From Pirellulaceae bacterium (GTDB lineage: Bacteria > Planctomycetota > Planctomycetia > Pirellulales > Pirellulaceae), in NCBI GenBank assembly GCA_029243025.1, contig JAQWSU010000001.1, positions 1-39,834 of the forward strand: a stretch of 39,834 nucleotides of DNA, in the 5' to 3' direction. Under the pieces are notes generated by a model, which had not been told where the DNA came from, did not search any database, and saw nothing but the letters and a program-made list of their open reading frames with translations. Numbering within the stretch: position 1 is the first letter of the stretch; the number at the start of each line of letters is the position of its first letter. Both the position numbers and the translations under genes were made by a program. Of the stretch, positions 7,001 to 16,104 are shown piece after piece.

Positions 7001-9255
7001 GTGAAAAAGAGCTTGACCTGCGGGCCGGCGAAGATCGGGGACGGATCTACCGCGTTTATCCGCGCGGCGAAAAACTTCGTACGATTCCCAAACTGGAACA
7101 ACTCGAAACTGAAGCCCTCGTCGCGAAGCTTGACAGTCCAAGTGGGTGGCAACGAGATACCGTGCAGCGATTGCTGATTCATCGTGCTGATCCAGCAGCG
7201 ATCACACCTTTGCGACAAATGCTGAAAAACGATGAACGCCCCCTAGCTCGACTGCACGCACTATGCACGCTGGACGGACTTGACGGCGCGAATACTGAAA
7301 CCCTGATTGCGGCGCTTTCCGACTCACATCCAGCCGTTCAGCGCCATGCCGTTCGGGTTTCCGAAAAACGACTCGCAGCCTCTCCGCAACTCACCAAACA
7401 ATTGATCGAAATGGCCTCAAGGAGCGTTACTGCTAATCCCAATCAAACGGGTGGCGACGCACAGCTTCAGCTTCAATTAGCCTACTCGCTTGGCATCTCG
7501 ACCGATCCCGAAGCAGGCAAGGTACTGGGTCGCCTGGCGATGGCCGAAGACAGTGATCAATACCTGCGCGCGGCTGTCATTAGCTCTCTCAACGAACTCA
7601 ACCTGCCGTTGGTTCTTGCAGAGGTGACCAAAACAGGTTTGCAGCAGGAACAAAGTCGCGCATTCTTCAGTGACCTGCTCGAGTTAGCGGCCGCTTTCAA
7701 GAGCGAAGATGCGATTGAAGAAGCGATTCGCCAGATCAGTCGGAACGATTCGACCGACGACATCGCAGCATGGCAATTCGGCGCGATGGCCAGTCTCCTG
7801 GCAGGCCTGGGCAACAACGCTTCGCCAGATGCACCCTTACTCGCCACCGTCACCGATCGCATCCATTCATTCCGTGAACAGGCCAAAATGGTCGCAGCCG
7901 ATCCGAATGCCCCGCTGCCTTTGCGTCACGACGCCGTTCGCCTATTGGGTCGCTCGCATCGATGGGCCGCGCCGGAAGACGTCCAACGATTGGCCGATTT
8001 GCTGGAACCGACGCATGCCGATTCGCTTCAAAGGGTCGCTCTCGAAGCGCTCTCCTACGGCGACGACGCGGAAATTGCCAGCTCGATCCTTGGCAGGATT
8101 CCTTCGATGAGTCCCGCCCTACGGGCACAATCGCTCGATCAATTATTGAGTCGCACCGTTTGGATCGAGTTACTGTTAAACGAAGTAGCGGCCAACCGTC
8201 TGCCGGCTGGAGAAATCGGTACCATTTTCCAGACTCGACTACTCACGCATCAGGACGAATCACTGCGCAAACAAGCCGAATCTGTGTTTGTTGTGGTCAA
8301 CAACGATCGGCAGGCCGTGATTAACGCCTATCGCCCTAGTCTGGTTGCCAAAGGAAACTCTGCCCGCGGTGAGTTGCTGTTCGCGAAGCAATGCGGATCG
8401 TGCCACCGGATCGGGCAAGTCGGAAAAGAAGTGGGGCCGGACCTGACTGCGATCACAGACCGATCTCCCGCAACGCTGTTAACAGCAGTCCTGGATCCAA
8501 ACCGATCCGTGGAAGACAAATATCGTGGCTATTCGGTTTTGACAGATGACGGCCGTGTTCAAACTGGGATCATTCCCGCCGAAACGAGCACGACGATTAC
8601 ACTCAAGAATGCTCAGGGTGAAGAATCAGTCATTCTGCGCAGCGAAATCGATTCACTCCGAAGTACAGGGCTCTCGTTAATGCCCACGGGCTTGGAAAAA
8701 GAAATCGATAAAAACCAGATGGCAGATCTACTCAGTTTTCTTGGGTCACTGCGGCCTGCGCCAAAATCATTCGAAGGCAATCAGCCGCAGCAAGTGAAGC
8801 AAGGCACAGACGGAACGATCGAACTGACCGCCGCCGACTGTCGCATCTACGGTGACTCTCTTGTCTTCGAATCACGCTATGGCAATCTTGGGTTCTGGCA
8901 AAGTGCGACCGACGTCGCAGAATGGCTTGTCGAAGTTTCGCGAGCGGGCAGCTATGACGTGATTATCGATTATGCCTGCGATAGCTCAACAGCAAACAAC
9001 ACCTACGCGCTCACGATCGGACTGGAAGAATTGGTCGGCAAAGTAGAAGGCACAGGGACCTGGGATGACTACAGGACGACAACCATCGGTCAGGTTACCC
9101 TCAACACTGGCCCTCAACATCTTGTCTTCCGACCTGAACAGGCGCCAGCCGGCTGCTTGATCGATTTACGCGCGGTAATTCTCAAACCCACGAATGGCAA
9201 TTCCGAATCTTGCCAAGAACCATCTGCTACGACATCACTCGATCCTGACAAATAA
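4024..9255 (+). CDS. Exported multidomain protein: NodB-like, FG-GAP, PVC propeller, HEAT, cytochrome c, CBM-like
   Basis: ATG 4024 is chosen because it begins a Sec signal peptide (residues 1-29); the upstream ATG at 3967 would bury it. Domains in order: polysaccharide-deacetylase (NodB)-like, about 60-330, with IGIDDMRD (Asp77) and HTADH (His131, His135) in the metal positions; three FG-GAP/VCBS calcium-type repeats (LDLNNDGYLD, about 360; RDADGDG, about 476; VDLDRDGHED, about 529); a membrane-bound-dehydrogenase-type beta-propeller, about 630-1010, with DTDGDGQ loops; HEAT-like repeats, about 1020-1435; a PVC heme c domain with C-G-S-C-H (Cys1457, Cys1460, His1461); and a C-terminal carbohydrate-binding-like beta domain, about 1600-1725. 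The last three blocks are a common planctomycete architecture. The deacetylase-like head is unusual. It likely links binding or deacetylation of a glycan to electron transfer in the periplasm; the substrate is unknown. Confidence 0.9.
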   Translation: MKHNLFTWTIRVIVAHLILVGNLPDVIQADSPNANRLTYLDDFCNPYWPGLDMPKLITPQWVGDKNVECVVTIGIDDMRDPAPYESYLRPILERLKQVDGRAPASILTNSINPEHPQLATWLEEGLSLETHTADHPCPCLQGGRFETAKSTYDRCVDQLASVPGNHPVTFRFPCMDSMNTPSPRGFAEIINRMTPQGNFLQMSSSVCQLFTPDDPALPRDLVFNEDGQDRFARYLPFASFVNKIENYPYPYVIGQICWEFPCMVPDDWQGQNLQGNANRQTAIDYQAAIDAAVHKQGVANLVCHPNDWIGNQLLFNVVDETLNKHGKRVIFLNFREALERINKNLLSGQSIRAADGGDNGVRILDLNNDGYLDVVIGNDQLRQTRVWLPEQRKWLETEFPAQNIKGTGEQRYDGGVRFGIFREDGAASMMVLNESERAVWHFHNDRWKRDDDMLQGLEIDGQPILVVNQQGRDRGFRLRDADGDGCCEVIVGNPDQQEMLRWNADEKIWQSTAPLPEPIVDALGRDAGLRFVDLDRDGHEDLLFSNERRYAIYIYSEQDLGWTNRVLADSRRNGEAVPMVVRNGTNNGAWFANDHMWIQNEDTNRLSDGVDRRSFDQLLGDFQSPPRSPSDGLRSLRTRPGFEVELVAAEPLVKDPIAFDWGPDGRLWVVEMADYPLGIAGKESGGGRIRFLEDTDGDGQYDKSTIFLDGIPFPTGVMPWRDGVLISAAPDIFFAADTDGDGQADRREILYHGFIEGNQQHRVNGFEWGLDNWVYVANGDSGGTVTSKKTGTTVDISGRDLRIRPDSGVIDLQSGFTQFGRHRDDWGNWFGCSNSLPLRHYVLADHYLRRNPHARPPTPHRDIVVTGNAQVFPLSRILSHWEGYRSPGIGEPHRFTSACSTMPYRDQLFGPDFYQNTYTCEPIHNLVHRRRLIQTGISFASERDDDETKSEFLASTDSWFRPTMAKPGPDGALWIADMYRLVIEHTQYIDDQREKELDLRAGEDRGRIYRVYPRGEKLRTIPKLEQLETEALVAKLDSPSGWQRDTVQRLLIHRADPAAITPLRQMLKNDERPLARLHALCTLDGLDGANTETLIAALSDSHPAVQRHAVRVSEKRLAASPQLTKQLIEMASRSVTANPNQTGGDAQLQLQLAYSLGISTDPEAGKVLGRLAMAEDSDQYLRAAVISSLNELNLPLVLAEVTKTGLQQEQSRAFFSDLLELAAAFKSEDAIEEAIRQISRNDSTDDIAAWQFGAMASLLAGLGNNASPDAPLLATVTDRIHSFREQAKMVAADPNAPLPLRHDAVRLLGRSHRWAAPEDVQRLADLLEPTHADSLQRVALEALSYGDDAEIASSILGRIPSMSPALRAQSLDQLLSRTVWIELLLNEVAANRLPAGEIGTIFQTRLLTHQDESLRKQAESVFVVVNNDRQAVINAYRPSLVAKGNSARGELLFAKQCGSCHRIGQVGKEVGPDLTAITDRSPATLLTAVLDPNRSVEDKYRGYSVLTDDGRVQTGIIPAETSTTITLKNAQGEESVILRSEIDSLRSTGLSLMPTGLEKEIDKNQMADLLSFLGSLRPAPKSFEGNQPQQVKQGTDGTIELTAADCRIYGDSLVFESRYGNLGFWQSATDVAEWLVEVSRAGSYDVIIDYACDSSTANNTYALTIGLEELVGKVEGTGTWDDYRTTTIGQVTLNTGPQHLVFRPEQAPAGCLIDLRAVILKPTNGNSESCQEPSATTSLDPDK

Positions 9256-9500
9256 CCCATCCGCAAAAAATCGCCTGCCGAACGATCAAGCAAGCGATTA
9301 CGGTATCATCCGACGCCGCCTGCCTGGCGATCGTCATCTGCTAAAATCAATCAGTAACGAATGGTGGCCAGTGCCGGCAAAGCCAGCACAATATAATCCA
9401 TGTCGACATACTTTATGATCGCACCGTTCAGAAGTCCCATTCGATTGTCGGAAAGAGATTCGGAATTCGACAAAGCGAACAGGCGATTCGGGAGGCCAGT

Positions 9501-9791
9501 ATGGCCAGTACAGCCGCGTTGATTTTTCTGTCTGCAATCCTCAGCATTGGACTCACGATCTGGGGGCTGTTTAATCGGAAACGATCCATTCTCTGTGCAA
9601 TTGGCGGATTGATCACAACGCTCGGCGCAGCCTTGGGCACATTATATGCTTGGGGTGAATCACGCTCCGTCCCCTGGACGACCGGCTACTTGGTTTTTGT
9701 TTTCCTTGGCCTACTCTGCATCATTCGACAGATCTTGCTAACCCAACCATCGAAAGACCAAGCTAAACTGCCGACAAAAATGGACGGCTAA
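9501..9791 (+). CDS. Small membrane protein (96 aa)
   Basis: Three hydrophobic segments (about residues 4-23, 31-50 and 60-79) separated by short charged loops (NRKR, GESRS) and a basic/polar tail predict a small inner-membrane protein. A strong GGGAGG site precedes ATG 9501. No family is recognised. It sits 54 nt before a sulfatase and may be co-transcribed with it. The 245 bases between 9256 and 9500 show no gene. Confidence 0.75.
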   Translation: MASTAALIFLSAILSIGLTIWGLFNRKRSILCAIGGLITTLGAALGTLYAWGESRSVPWTTGYLVFVFLGLLCIIRQILLTQPSKDQAKLPTKMDG

Positions 9792-9845
9792 GGTCATGGC
9801 AAAAAACACACCAAATATTGCACCTACGGATTCCAGGAGATCTGG

Positions 9846-11219
9846 ATGATGGCACGATGCATGTCGTTCACTTCGTCCATGCTGTTGCTGGCGTTAGCAT
9901 CCGGCCCGTTAATCGCAGCTGCCCCACCGAATATTTTACTCATCAGCTGCGACAATTTGGGCTATGGTGACCTACCTTGCTACAACCCGGCCTCCGACAT
10001 CCGTGCTCCTCATCTTGATCGCCTGGCCTCACAGGGAGCTCGCCTGACCAGTTTTTACACGGCGTCACCCACTTGCACCGTCTCCCGCGCCTGTTTACTG
10101 ACCGGTCGCATCCCGCAACGCCACGGTTTACTTGACCAATTAGCAGGCGTGGCCGGCAACTACGGCATCGGCTTACGTCACCAGGAAATACTTTTGCCGC
10201 AGTTTTTAAAGCAATCTGCCACACCCTACGTGACAGGCTGCTTCGGCAAATGGAATATTGGGTTCGCGGCCGGCTCCCGGCCCACCGAGCGAGGTTTTGA
10301 CGAGTTCGTTGGACATGCTTCGGGCAACCTAGATTACTACCAACACAATTATCGCGAACGGCACGATCTCTATCACGGCACGGAAGAACTTCATCGTGAG
10401 GGTGAGTATGTCACCGAGATTTTCTCCAAAGCGGCCGTCGATTTTCTGACTCGTCATCGCCGCACTCAGGACAACACAAGCGGACGTCCTTGGTTCTGTT
10501 ACCTGCCGTTCAACGCGCCCCATTTCCCGACGGCGAAAAACAAACGAAAAGGGCAACCCAACATCTGGCAAGCGCCTGATGATGCCTTCCACGCAATCCA
10601 GCTTTCTCCCAATGAGACAGATCCGCGGCGACGCTACCGGGCCGTCGTATTCGCCCTGGACCGCGCGATTGGCCAAGTTCTCCAGGCACTGGAACAGACG
10701 GACCAAACCGAGAACACCTTTGTCTTTTTCATGTCGGACAATGGAGCTTTTTGCTTGGATCGTCGTGGACTGGACGTAGGCATCAACGATCCACTACGAA
10801 GCGGAGGTGTGACCACTTGGGAAGGTGGGCTACGCGTCGCCGCAATCGCCCGTTGGCCGGGACATATCCCGGCAGGATCACTCATCGCCGAACCGTTCTG
10901 GTCGCCCGACATCTTGATTGCCTGTGCGCAACTATCCAGTATCTCCTTGCCTCGAAACATCACCTTCGACGGTAAGAATCCGCTACCCGTGCTGACCGCC
11001 AAAGGGCGGTCACCGCACGAGTCATTCTTTTTTGAGTACCGTCAATATGCGGCACTCCGCAAAGGTGATTGGAAGATCGTTCGTGAGCAGCCCGATCGCC
11101 CCTGGCAACTCTTCAACCTGAAAGATGACGTGACTGAGTCAAAGGATCTCGCTCGCAATCGTCCGGACAAAGTCGCGGATCTCAACAAGCTTTTCCAAGC
11201 CTGGAAAAAAGAAACCTAA
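9846..11219 (+). CDS. Sulfatase with non-canonical C-T-V-S-R active-site motif
   Basis: Exported alkaline-phosphatase-fold sulfatase of 457 aa. AGGAGA precedes ATG 9846; the signal peptide runs to about residue 25 (...LIAAAPP). The family pattern is clear: NILLISCDNLGYGD, APHLDRLASQGARLT, then the formylglycine site as Cys77-T-V-S-R followed by ACLLTGR, later GCFGKWNIG and FFMSDNGAF. Two deviations are visible: the third motif position is Val where sulfatases carry Pro or Ala (CxPxR/CxAxR), and the metal-binding DD pair reads Asp-Asn. It may still be matured by a different enzyme, or act on another ester, or be poorly active. It is the first of five sulfatases in the cluster; the substrate is not deducible. 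Confidence 0.9.
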   Translation: MMARCMSFTSSMLLLALASGPLIAAAPPNILLISCDNLGYGDLPCYNPASDIRAPHLDRLASQGARLTSFYTASPTCTVSRACLLTGRIPQRHGLLDQLAGVAGNYGIGLRHQEILLPQFLKQSATPYVTGCFGKWNIGFAAGSRPTERGFDEFVGHASGNLDYYQHNYRERHDLYHGTEELHREGEYVTEIFSKAAVDFLTRHRRTQDNTSGRPWFCYLPFNAPHFPTAKNKRKGQPNIWQAPDDAFHAIQLSPNETDPRRRYRAVVFALDRAIGQVLQALEQTDQTENTFVFFMSDNGAFCLDRRGLDVGINDPLRSGGVTTWEGGLRVAAIARWPGHIPAGSLIAEPFWSPDILIACAQLSSISLPRNITFDGKNPLPVLTAKGRSPHESFFFEYRQYAALRKGDWKIVREQPDRPWQLFNLKDDVTESKDLARNRPDKVADLNKLFQAWKKET

Positions 11220-11236
11220 CACCGAGACCAACCCTC

Positions 11237-11270
11237 TCAGGCGATTCACTGTTTTTGAAAACGCGCCTGA
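11237..11270. terminator. Weak hairpin after sulfatase gene
   Basis: Perfect 7-bp arms TCAGGCG (11237-11243) and CGCCTGA (11264-11270), with TTTTTGAAAA in the loop. There is no T-run after it, so its terminator function is uncertain. Confidence 0.35.
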
Positions 11271-11388
11271 GCGGCAGCGGGCCTAAAGCGATTCGGCAAC
11301 CGCAAATTGGACAATTTACTGCAAACTCTGCGAGCGTTTGGGCGCGCGAAAACTTGCTATGGCCGATTCACTGTGCAAAACTACATCG

Positions 11389-13035
11389 ATGAACATTTAT
11401 CGATTCTTGACCCTCACGTTGTTACTGTTTACCAACACGATCCTGTTTAGCAACACGGCATTTGGCGCTAAACCGCTCGCGACAGTTTCTGGTACGATCG
11501 CGGATGCAGCCACGCAGGAATCCCTGCCCGCCCGCGTTCACGTGCGCGACGACAAGGGACGTTGGCACCTGATTCACTCTGACGGAGGCGATCAGGTTCA
11601 CTACCGCCGTGAAGTTGCCCGACTACCGAACAGTCCTGAAGTTCACACGACGTTGTCCGCGCATCCCTTTCGTGTGCAATTGCCGCCAGGCCGGTATACG
11701 TTTCGTGTGGAACGGGGCAAAGAATACTTACCCATTGTCCGCACGATCGATGTGGCTGATCAACCGGTACAGCTGAAATTTTCATTGCAGCGATGGATCA
11801 ACATGAGCCAACGCGGATGGTATTCCGGCGATACCCACGTGCACCGGTCACTGGATGAACTGCCTAATGTCGTGATGGCCGAAGACATTAACGTCGCGTT
11901 GCCGCTATCGAATTGGGTAACGAAGTCAGATACGGCACCTAGCCAAGGTGATCGATCTGTGGCCACGGAGTTAAAACCCCGCCTAATCCGCGTCGACGAC
12001 ACTCACGTGATTTACCCAATGAACACGGAATATGAAATCTTTTACGTAGGCGATCGCAGCCACACGCTAGGTGCGGTCTTTGTGCTCAATCACAAACGCC
12101 CACTTACGATCGGCGCGCCACCGGTCCAACCCATCGCCCAATGGGCGCGAGAAGATGGGGCACTCCTGGATCTGGACAAACATTCATGGCCCTGGTCGCT
12201 GATGTTAGTGCCCGTCATGAAAGTTGACCTGTTCGAACTCTCGAATAATCACGTTTGGCAAACCCCATTTGGTTTCCACGACTGGACCGTCGAGATGGTG
12301 CCGCCTTACATGGAACTTGAGCGAACGGAGGATGGTCAGGGCCTGACGGAATGGGGCTGGATTAACTACGGATTTCAAACCTACTATGCCCTACTCAATT
12401 CAGGATATCGTTTGCGCGTGTCTGCCGGCACCGCATCCGGAGTTCATCCTGTCCAACTTGGGTTTGGCCGAGTATACGTGCATCTACCTGATGGTTTTGG
12501 TTACGAAGACTGGATGCAGGGTTTGGACGCCGGTCGTAGCTTTGTCTCGACCGGACCGATGTTGGAAACCCGATTTGGCGACTACCACGCAGGTGAAACA
12601 ATCTCACCGCCTGACTCAACGGCGTACGCACTCAAAATTGTCTCAACAGCGACCAGTCGAAAACCCTTGGATCGTATCGAAATCGTCATGAACGGTGATG
12701 TAATTCGAACCCTATCACCCGAAAATCGCCTATCGAAAACGGGAGCCTTTGTCACCAACGTCACAGAAACCATCAACTTAGATTCGTCGGCTTGGTGTGC
12801 CGTCCGATGTTTTGAAGCAGATCCCAAGGGGCGGATTCGCTTTGCACATACCAACCCCGTGCACGTGCTGCTTCCCGACAAACCGCTACGTCCGAAGAAG
12901 GTAGAAGTACAAAGTTTGATTGATCGGATGCAGGCCGAGTTAATCCGAAATCGTGACGTGATTGGACCCGTAGCACTCGACGAATATCGCCAAGCAATGT
13001 CGGCTTTCCAAGCACTGCTGAAATCGGCTCGTTGA
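11389..13035 (+). CDS. CehA/McbA-type (PHP-like) exported metallohydrolase
   Basis: ATG 11389 starts a clear signal peptide (MNIYRFLTLTLLLF..., cleavage near AFGA); the longer frame from 11338 would mask it. Length 548 aa. An N-terminal carboxypeptidase-regulatory-like beta domain (about 30-130, SGTIADAATQESLPARVHVR) leads into a PHP-like domain opening with WYSGDTHVHRS, whose His150-x-His152 is the usual first metal site. Such proteins hydrolyse small esters or carbamates, or phosphoesters, in some bacteria; many planctomycete copies are uncharacterised. It lies between two sulfatases on the same strand and probably belongs to the same catabolic cluster. The reaction here is not known. Confidence 0.75.
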   Translation: MNIYRFLTLTLLLFTNTILFSNTAFGAKPLATVSGTIADAATQESLPARVHVRDDKGRWHLIHSDGGDQVHYRREVARLPNSPEVHTTLSAHPFRVQLPPGRYTFRVERGKEYLPIVRTIDVADQPVQLKFSLQRWINMSQRGWYSGDTHVHRSLDELPNVVMAEDINVALPLSNWVTKSDTAPSQGDRSVATELKPRLIRVDDTHVIYPMNTEYEIFYVGDRSHTLGAVFVLNHKRPLTIGAPPVQPIAQWAREDGALLDLDKHSWPWSLMLVPVMKVDLFELSNNHVWQTPFGFHDWTVEMVPPYMELERTEDGQGLTEWGWINYGFQTYYALLNSGYRLRVSAGTASGVHPVQLGFGRVYVHLPDGFGYEDWMQGLDAGRSFVSTGPMLETRFGDYHAGETISPPDSTAYALKIVSTATSRKPLDRIEIVMNGDVIRTLSPENRLSKTGAFVTNVTETINLDSSAWCAVRCFEADPKGRIRFAHTNPVHVLLPDKPLRPKKVEVQSLIDRMQAELIRNRDVIGPVALDEYRQAMSAFQALLKSAR

Positions 13036-13268
13036 ATTCGTCATTCGAAAGCGTCGTTCATCCAAGATGCTGCCGATACCAACACCCCAAACACCCAAAC
13101 TAACGGCATGAAAGTGGTTACTTCCAGAAGCAGCCGGATTGCCGCAATCAAAAAGCGAGTTCAGCTCGTGAGACGAAACCCGATTCGATTTCTAACGCGA
13201 TGGCTGTTATTCTTTCGTCGACAACAAGAACCGAATGGAACGCAGATTCCGGTAAAGAAACTCATCCT

Positions 13269-14759
13269 ATGCAGGCATTGCAAACAACGTATCTTGCTTG
13301 TTTGACGCTCGTTCTCGCTACGACATCTTGCCCGATTATCGCGGAGGAAACGAAGCGTCCTACTCATGTATTATTGATCGCGATCGATGATCTGCGACCT
13401 GCGTTGGGCTGTTACGGTGATCCGGTCGCTCAAACACCGAACATTGACCGTTTGGCCAGTCGCGGAACCGTTTTCAAGCGAGCCTATTGTCAGCAAGCTG
13501 TATGCAGCCCATCCAGGCTTTCGCTGCTAACGGGCCGCAGACCCGATACGATCCGAGTTTGGGATCTTCGCACTCATTTCCGCGACGCGGTTCCCGAAGT
13601 GATAACACTTCCACAACATTTCAAAAACAACGGCTACCACACCCAAAGTCTGGGTAAGATTTATCACGGCAGCGGCGCCCCGTCCAAAGACCCACCGTCG
13701 TGGTCGGCACAACCAGCGTATGATTTCGTCCGCGACCCAAATTTGCGATATGTTTTACCAAGCAATCTAGCGGGCAAAGGTCTCAAACGTTCATCCACCG
13801 AATCTGCAGAAGTAGCGGATGACGCCTACATCGATGGTATTGTCTGTCAAGCAGCGATTCGCTCACTTGCTGAACGAGGCACCTCAGAGCAACCATTCTT
13901 TCTGGCCGTTGGTTTTCGCAAACCGCATCTGCCGTTCTGTGCGCCTCGGAAATACTGGGATTTATATGACCGTGCGGATATTCCGCTACCCGCAAATGCC
14001 GATACCCCACAACATGCTCCTGAACTGGCTACGCGTAGCTGGAAAGAACTGGAAGGGTACAGCGATATCCCCGCTAATGGAAAAATCTCGCCCGAAAAAA
14101 TCCGCGAACTACGCCATGGGTATTACGCCTGCGTCAGTTATGTCGATGCGTTGGTAGGCCAATTATTGGATCAACTAACAACTTTGAATCTTGCTGAAAA
14201 CACCCTTGTCGTACTCTGTGGAGATCACGGTTATCACCTGGGTGAACAAGGGCTTTGGACAAAGGCCAACAACTATGAGCTTTCCACGCGCGTACCTCTC
14301 ATTTTGGCCGTACCAGGACAAACTCCGAGAGGCAACGTCACCAATGAGCTTGTTGAAATGGTCGACCTCTATCCAACGCTGACCGACATTTGCAAGCTAG
14401 AATCGCCCGACGGCCTCGAGGGGATCAGCTTCCAACCCTTGTTAAACAAACCGAATCGACCATGGAAGCAGGCTGTCTTCAGCCAGTACCCACGTGCACG
14501 CAAGGGCCATCGACATCAAGGACATGGTGACATCATGGGCTATGCAATGCGCACACGCCGTTACCGGTATGTGGAATGGCGTGAATGGGATACGAACCAG
14601 GTCCTGACCCGTGAACTGTATGACCACGATGCTGATCCTCACGAAACGCAAAACGTGGCGATGCAGCCGAAATATGCGAAAGAAATCTTAGAGCTTGCTG
14701 ACATACTAGATCGAGGGTGGAAATCAGCTCAACCAAGGCCGGTAGAAAAAACACAATGA
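13269..14759 (+). CDS. Sulfatase, iduronate-2-sulfatase-like
   Basis: ATG 13269 begins the signal peptide (MQALQTTYLACLTLVLATTS), so the upstream ATG at 13200 is not used. 496 aa. Canonical site Cys79-S-P-S-R, with AIDDLRPALGCYG, TPNIDRLASRG and SLGKIYHG as in the iduronate-2-sulfatase-like branch, FFLAVGFRKPHLPF, and CGDHGYHLGEQGLWTK. Cys79 would be converted to formylglycine by an FGE or anSME elsewhere in the genome. It likely removes sulfate from a uronic-acid-containing or similar glycan in the periplasm. The 233 bases before it hold no gene I can support. Confidence 0.93.
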   Translation: MQALQTTYLACLTLVLATTSCPIIAEETKRPTHVLLIAIDDLRPALGCYGDPVAQTPNIDRLASRGTVFKRAYCQQAVCSPSRLSLLTGRRPDTIRVWDLRTHFRDAVPEVITLPQHFKNNGYHTQSLGKIYHGSGAPSKDPPSWSAQPAYDFVRDPNLRYVLPSNLAGKGLKRSSTESAEVADDAYIDGIVCQAAIRSLAERGTSEQPFFLAVGFRKPHLPFCAPRKYWDLYDRADIPLPANADTPQHAPELATRSWKELEGYSDIPANGKISPEKIRELRHGYYACVSYVDALVGQLLDQLTTLNLAENTLVVLCGDHGYHLGEQGLWTKANNYELSTRVPLILAVPGQTPRGNVTNELVEMVDLYPTLTDICKLESPDGLEGISFQPLLNKPNRPWKQAVFSQYPRARKGHRHQGHGDIMGYAMRTRRYRYVEWREWDTNQVLTRELYDHDADPHETQNVAMQPKYAKEILELADILDRGWKSAQPRPVEKTQ

Positions 14760-14850
14760 ACGTCACCCGCCACACCGCGTTGGGAAATAGTCTATTTTCA
14801 ATCGGCCTGCCGGATGAAATCACCAATTCAAATCCCCGAAGGTTTCTGCC

Positions 14851-16008
14851 ATGCAACAAATCCGCTCCTGCCACTCGCGTCGGGTTGGCTTCCTCCTTGT
14901 TCCTTTGTTCGCGGTAGCCACGTCGGTCGCCGAAGAACGATCTTTCCAAGGCGATTTGACCGATGTGACAACGATTGACACGCTCAACCCAGAGGGTCCC
15001 TACAACAAAATCTGGGAACCGTATCTCGCTAAATGGACTCGCAAACACTACGTGACCGCCTATGGTCTGCAGGTCCGCGGCAAGGGCGACATGGGGGACA
15101 TCGTCTGTTCGATCAGTCGAGATGCGGGAAAAACGTGGGGCCCTAGGATCACCGTCTTTGACCATCGCGTACGAAACGGTACGGTTCAGTACGCCTACAA
15201 CAACGCCGTGCTGTTTCGTCCTCCTGGCCAGGACATTATCTGGCTCTTTTGCATGCGAGCCCCGATGCATTATCGAGACAGCGAAAATGCCGATCTGGTC
15301 GCTGCCTACTCACCGGACGGTGGATACAGTTGGCATCACGTTGAATTGTCGCTTGATTACCAAGGGTCTCTGATCATCGTCGCGGGTATCGAAACGGTAA
15401 AAAGAAACGGTGTCACCCATTACCTATTGCCCGCTCACCGTAATTCCCGCAGACATGATCGCTACGGTGATCGGCGCCAATTCGTACTCCAAAGCACAAG
15501 TCTCCTGCACTGGAAACTGGCCGGCTATGTAGCTTACGCGGAGAATAATCCCGTGTTTCTTCACGAAGGCGGTATCGCACCCAGCGGTGAGGAGAATGGG
15601 CTAAAAATGGTCATGCGCACGGCGGATATGATCCGTGAACGACCGATCGATCCGCCCGTTGCTTACTCATCCGTCAGTAACGATGGTGGCCAGACCTGGT
15701 CAATGGCGAAACCCGAACCCGAGCTTCCAAACTTTCGAGTCAAAAGCTTTTTTGGTCGAGATTCAGTTGGTCGACATATCTGCGTTTACAGCGACAGGGT
15801 GGAACGGCGTGGGCTCTACTACAAAATTCGTCCGAAGGGCGGAGCATGGTCCGCTCAAAAAGATTTCTACGTCGCAGGAAATCGCAATAGCTACCCAACC
15901 CTAATCGAAGACAAACCGGGCGCGTGGCTGGCAGTCTGGGACAGCTCCAACGACAAAGACAAAAAGCGAACCACAATCCGATTCGGTCGCCTGGAGGTGG
16001 GAAATTGA
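14851..16008 (+). CDS. BNR/Asp-box sialidase-like exported protein
   Basis: 385 aa with a signal peptide (to about residue 27, ATSVAEE) and a GAAGG site before ATG 14851. Three Asp-box motifs mark a six-bladed sialidase-type propeller: SRDAGKTW (about 89), SPDGGYSW (about 154) and SNDGGQTW (about 276). The fold class is secure. True sialidase activity is not, because the arginine triad cannot be assigned by eye and many planctomycete members act on other sugars or are lyases. It lies 91 nt after a sulfatase and 96 nt before a glycoside hydrolase, which fits glycan breakdown. Confidence 0.82.
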   Translation: MQQIRSCHSRRVGFLLVPLFAVATSVAEERSFQGDLTDVTTIDTLNPEGPYNKIWEPYLAKWTRKHYVTAYGLQVRGKGDMGDIVCSISRDAGKTWGPRITVFDHRVRNGTVQYAYNNAVLFRPPGQDIIWLFCMRAPMHYRDSENADLVAAYSPDGGYSWHHVELSLDYQGSLIIVAGIETVKRNGVTHYLLPAHRNSRRHDRYGDRRQFVLQSTSLLHWKLAGYVAYAENNPVFLHEGGIAPSGEENGLKMVMRTADMIRERPIDPPVAYSSVSNDGGQTWSMAKPEPELPNFRVKSFFGRDSVGRHICVYSDRVERRGLYYKIRPKGGAWSAQKDFYVAGNRNSYPTLIEDKPGAWLAVWDSSNDKDKKRTTIRFGRLEVGN

Positions 16009-16104
16009 CCTAGAACAGTCGTGAAAGTCACCAGCAAATCAAGTCACCAGCAAATCAATTGCGAACAGGATTTGCTGGCCACATGCAATCGAGGGAAAAC
16101 TCCG

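Noticed and set aside
14533-15270. 245-aa open frame on the minus strand
   Set aside because: It runs antisense across the end of a sulfatase and the start of the BNR gene, both well supported, and has no domain.
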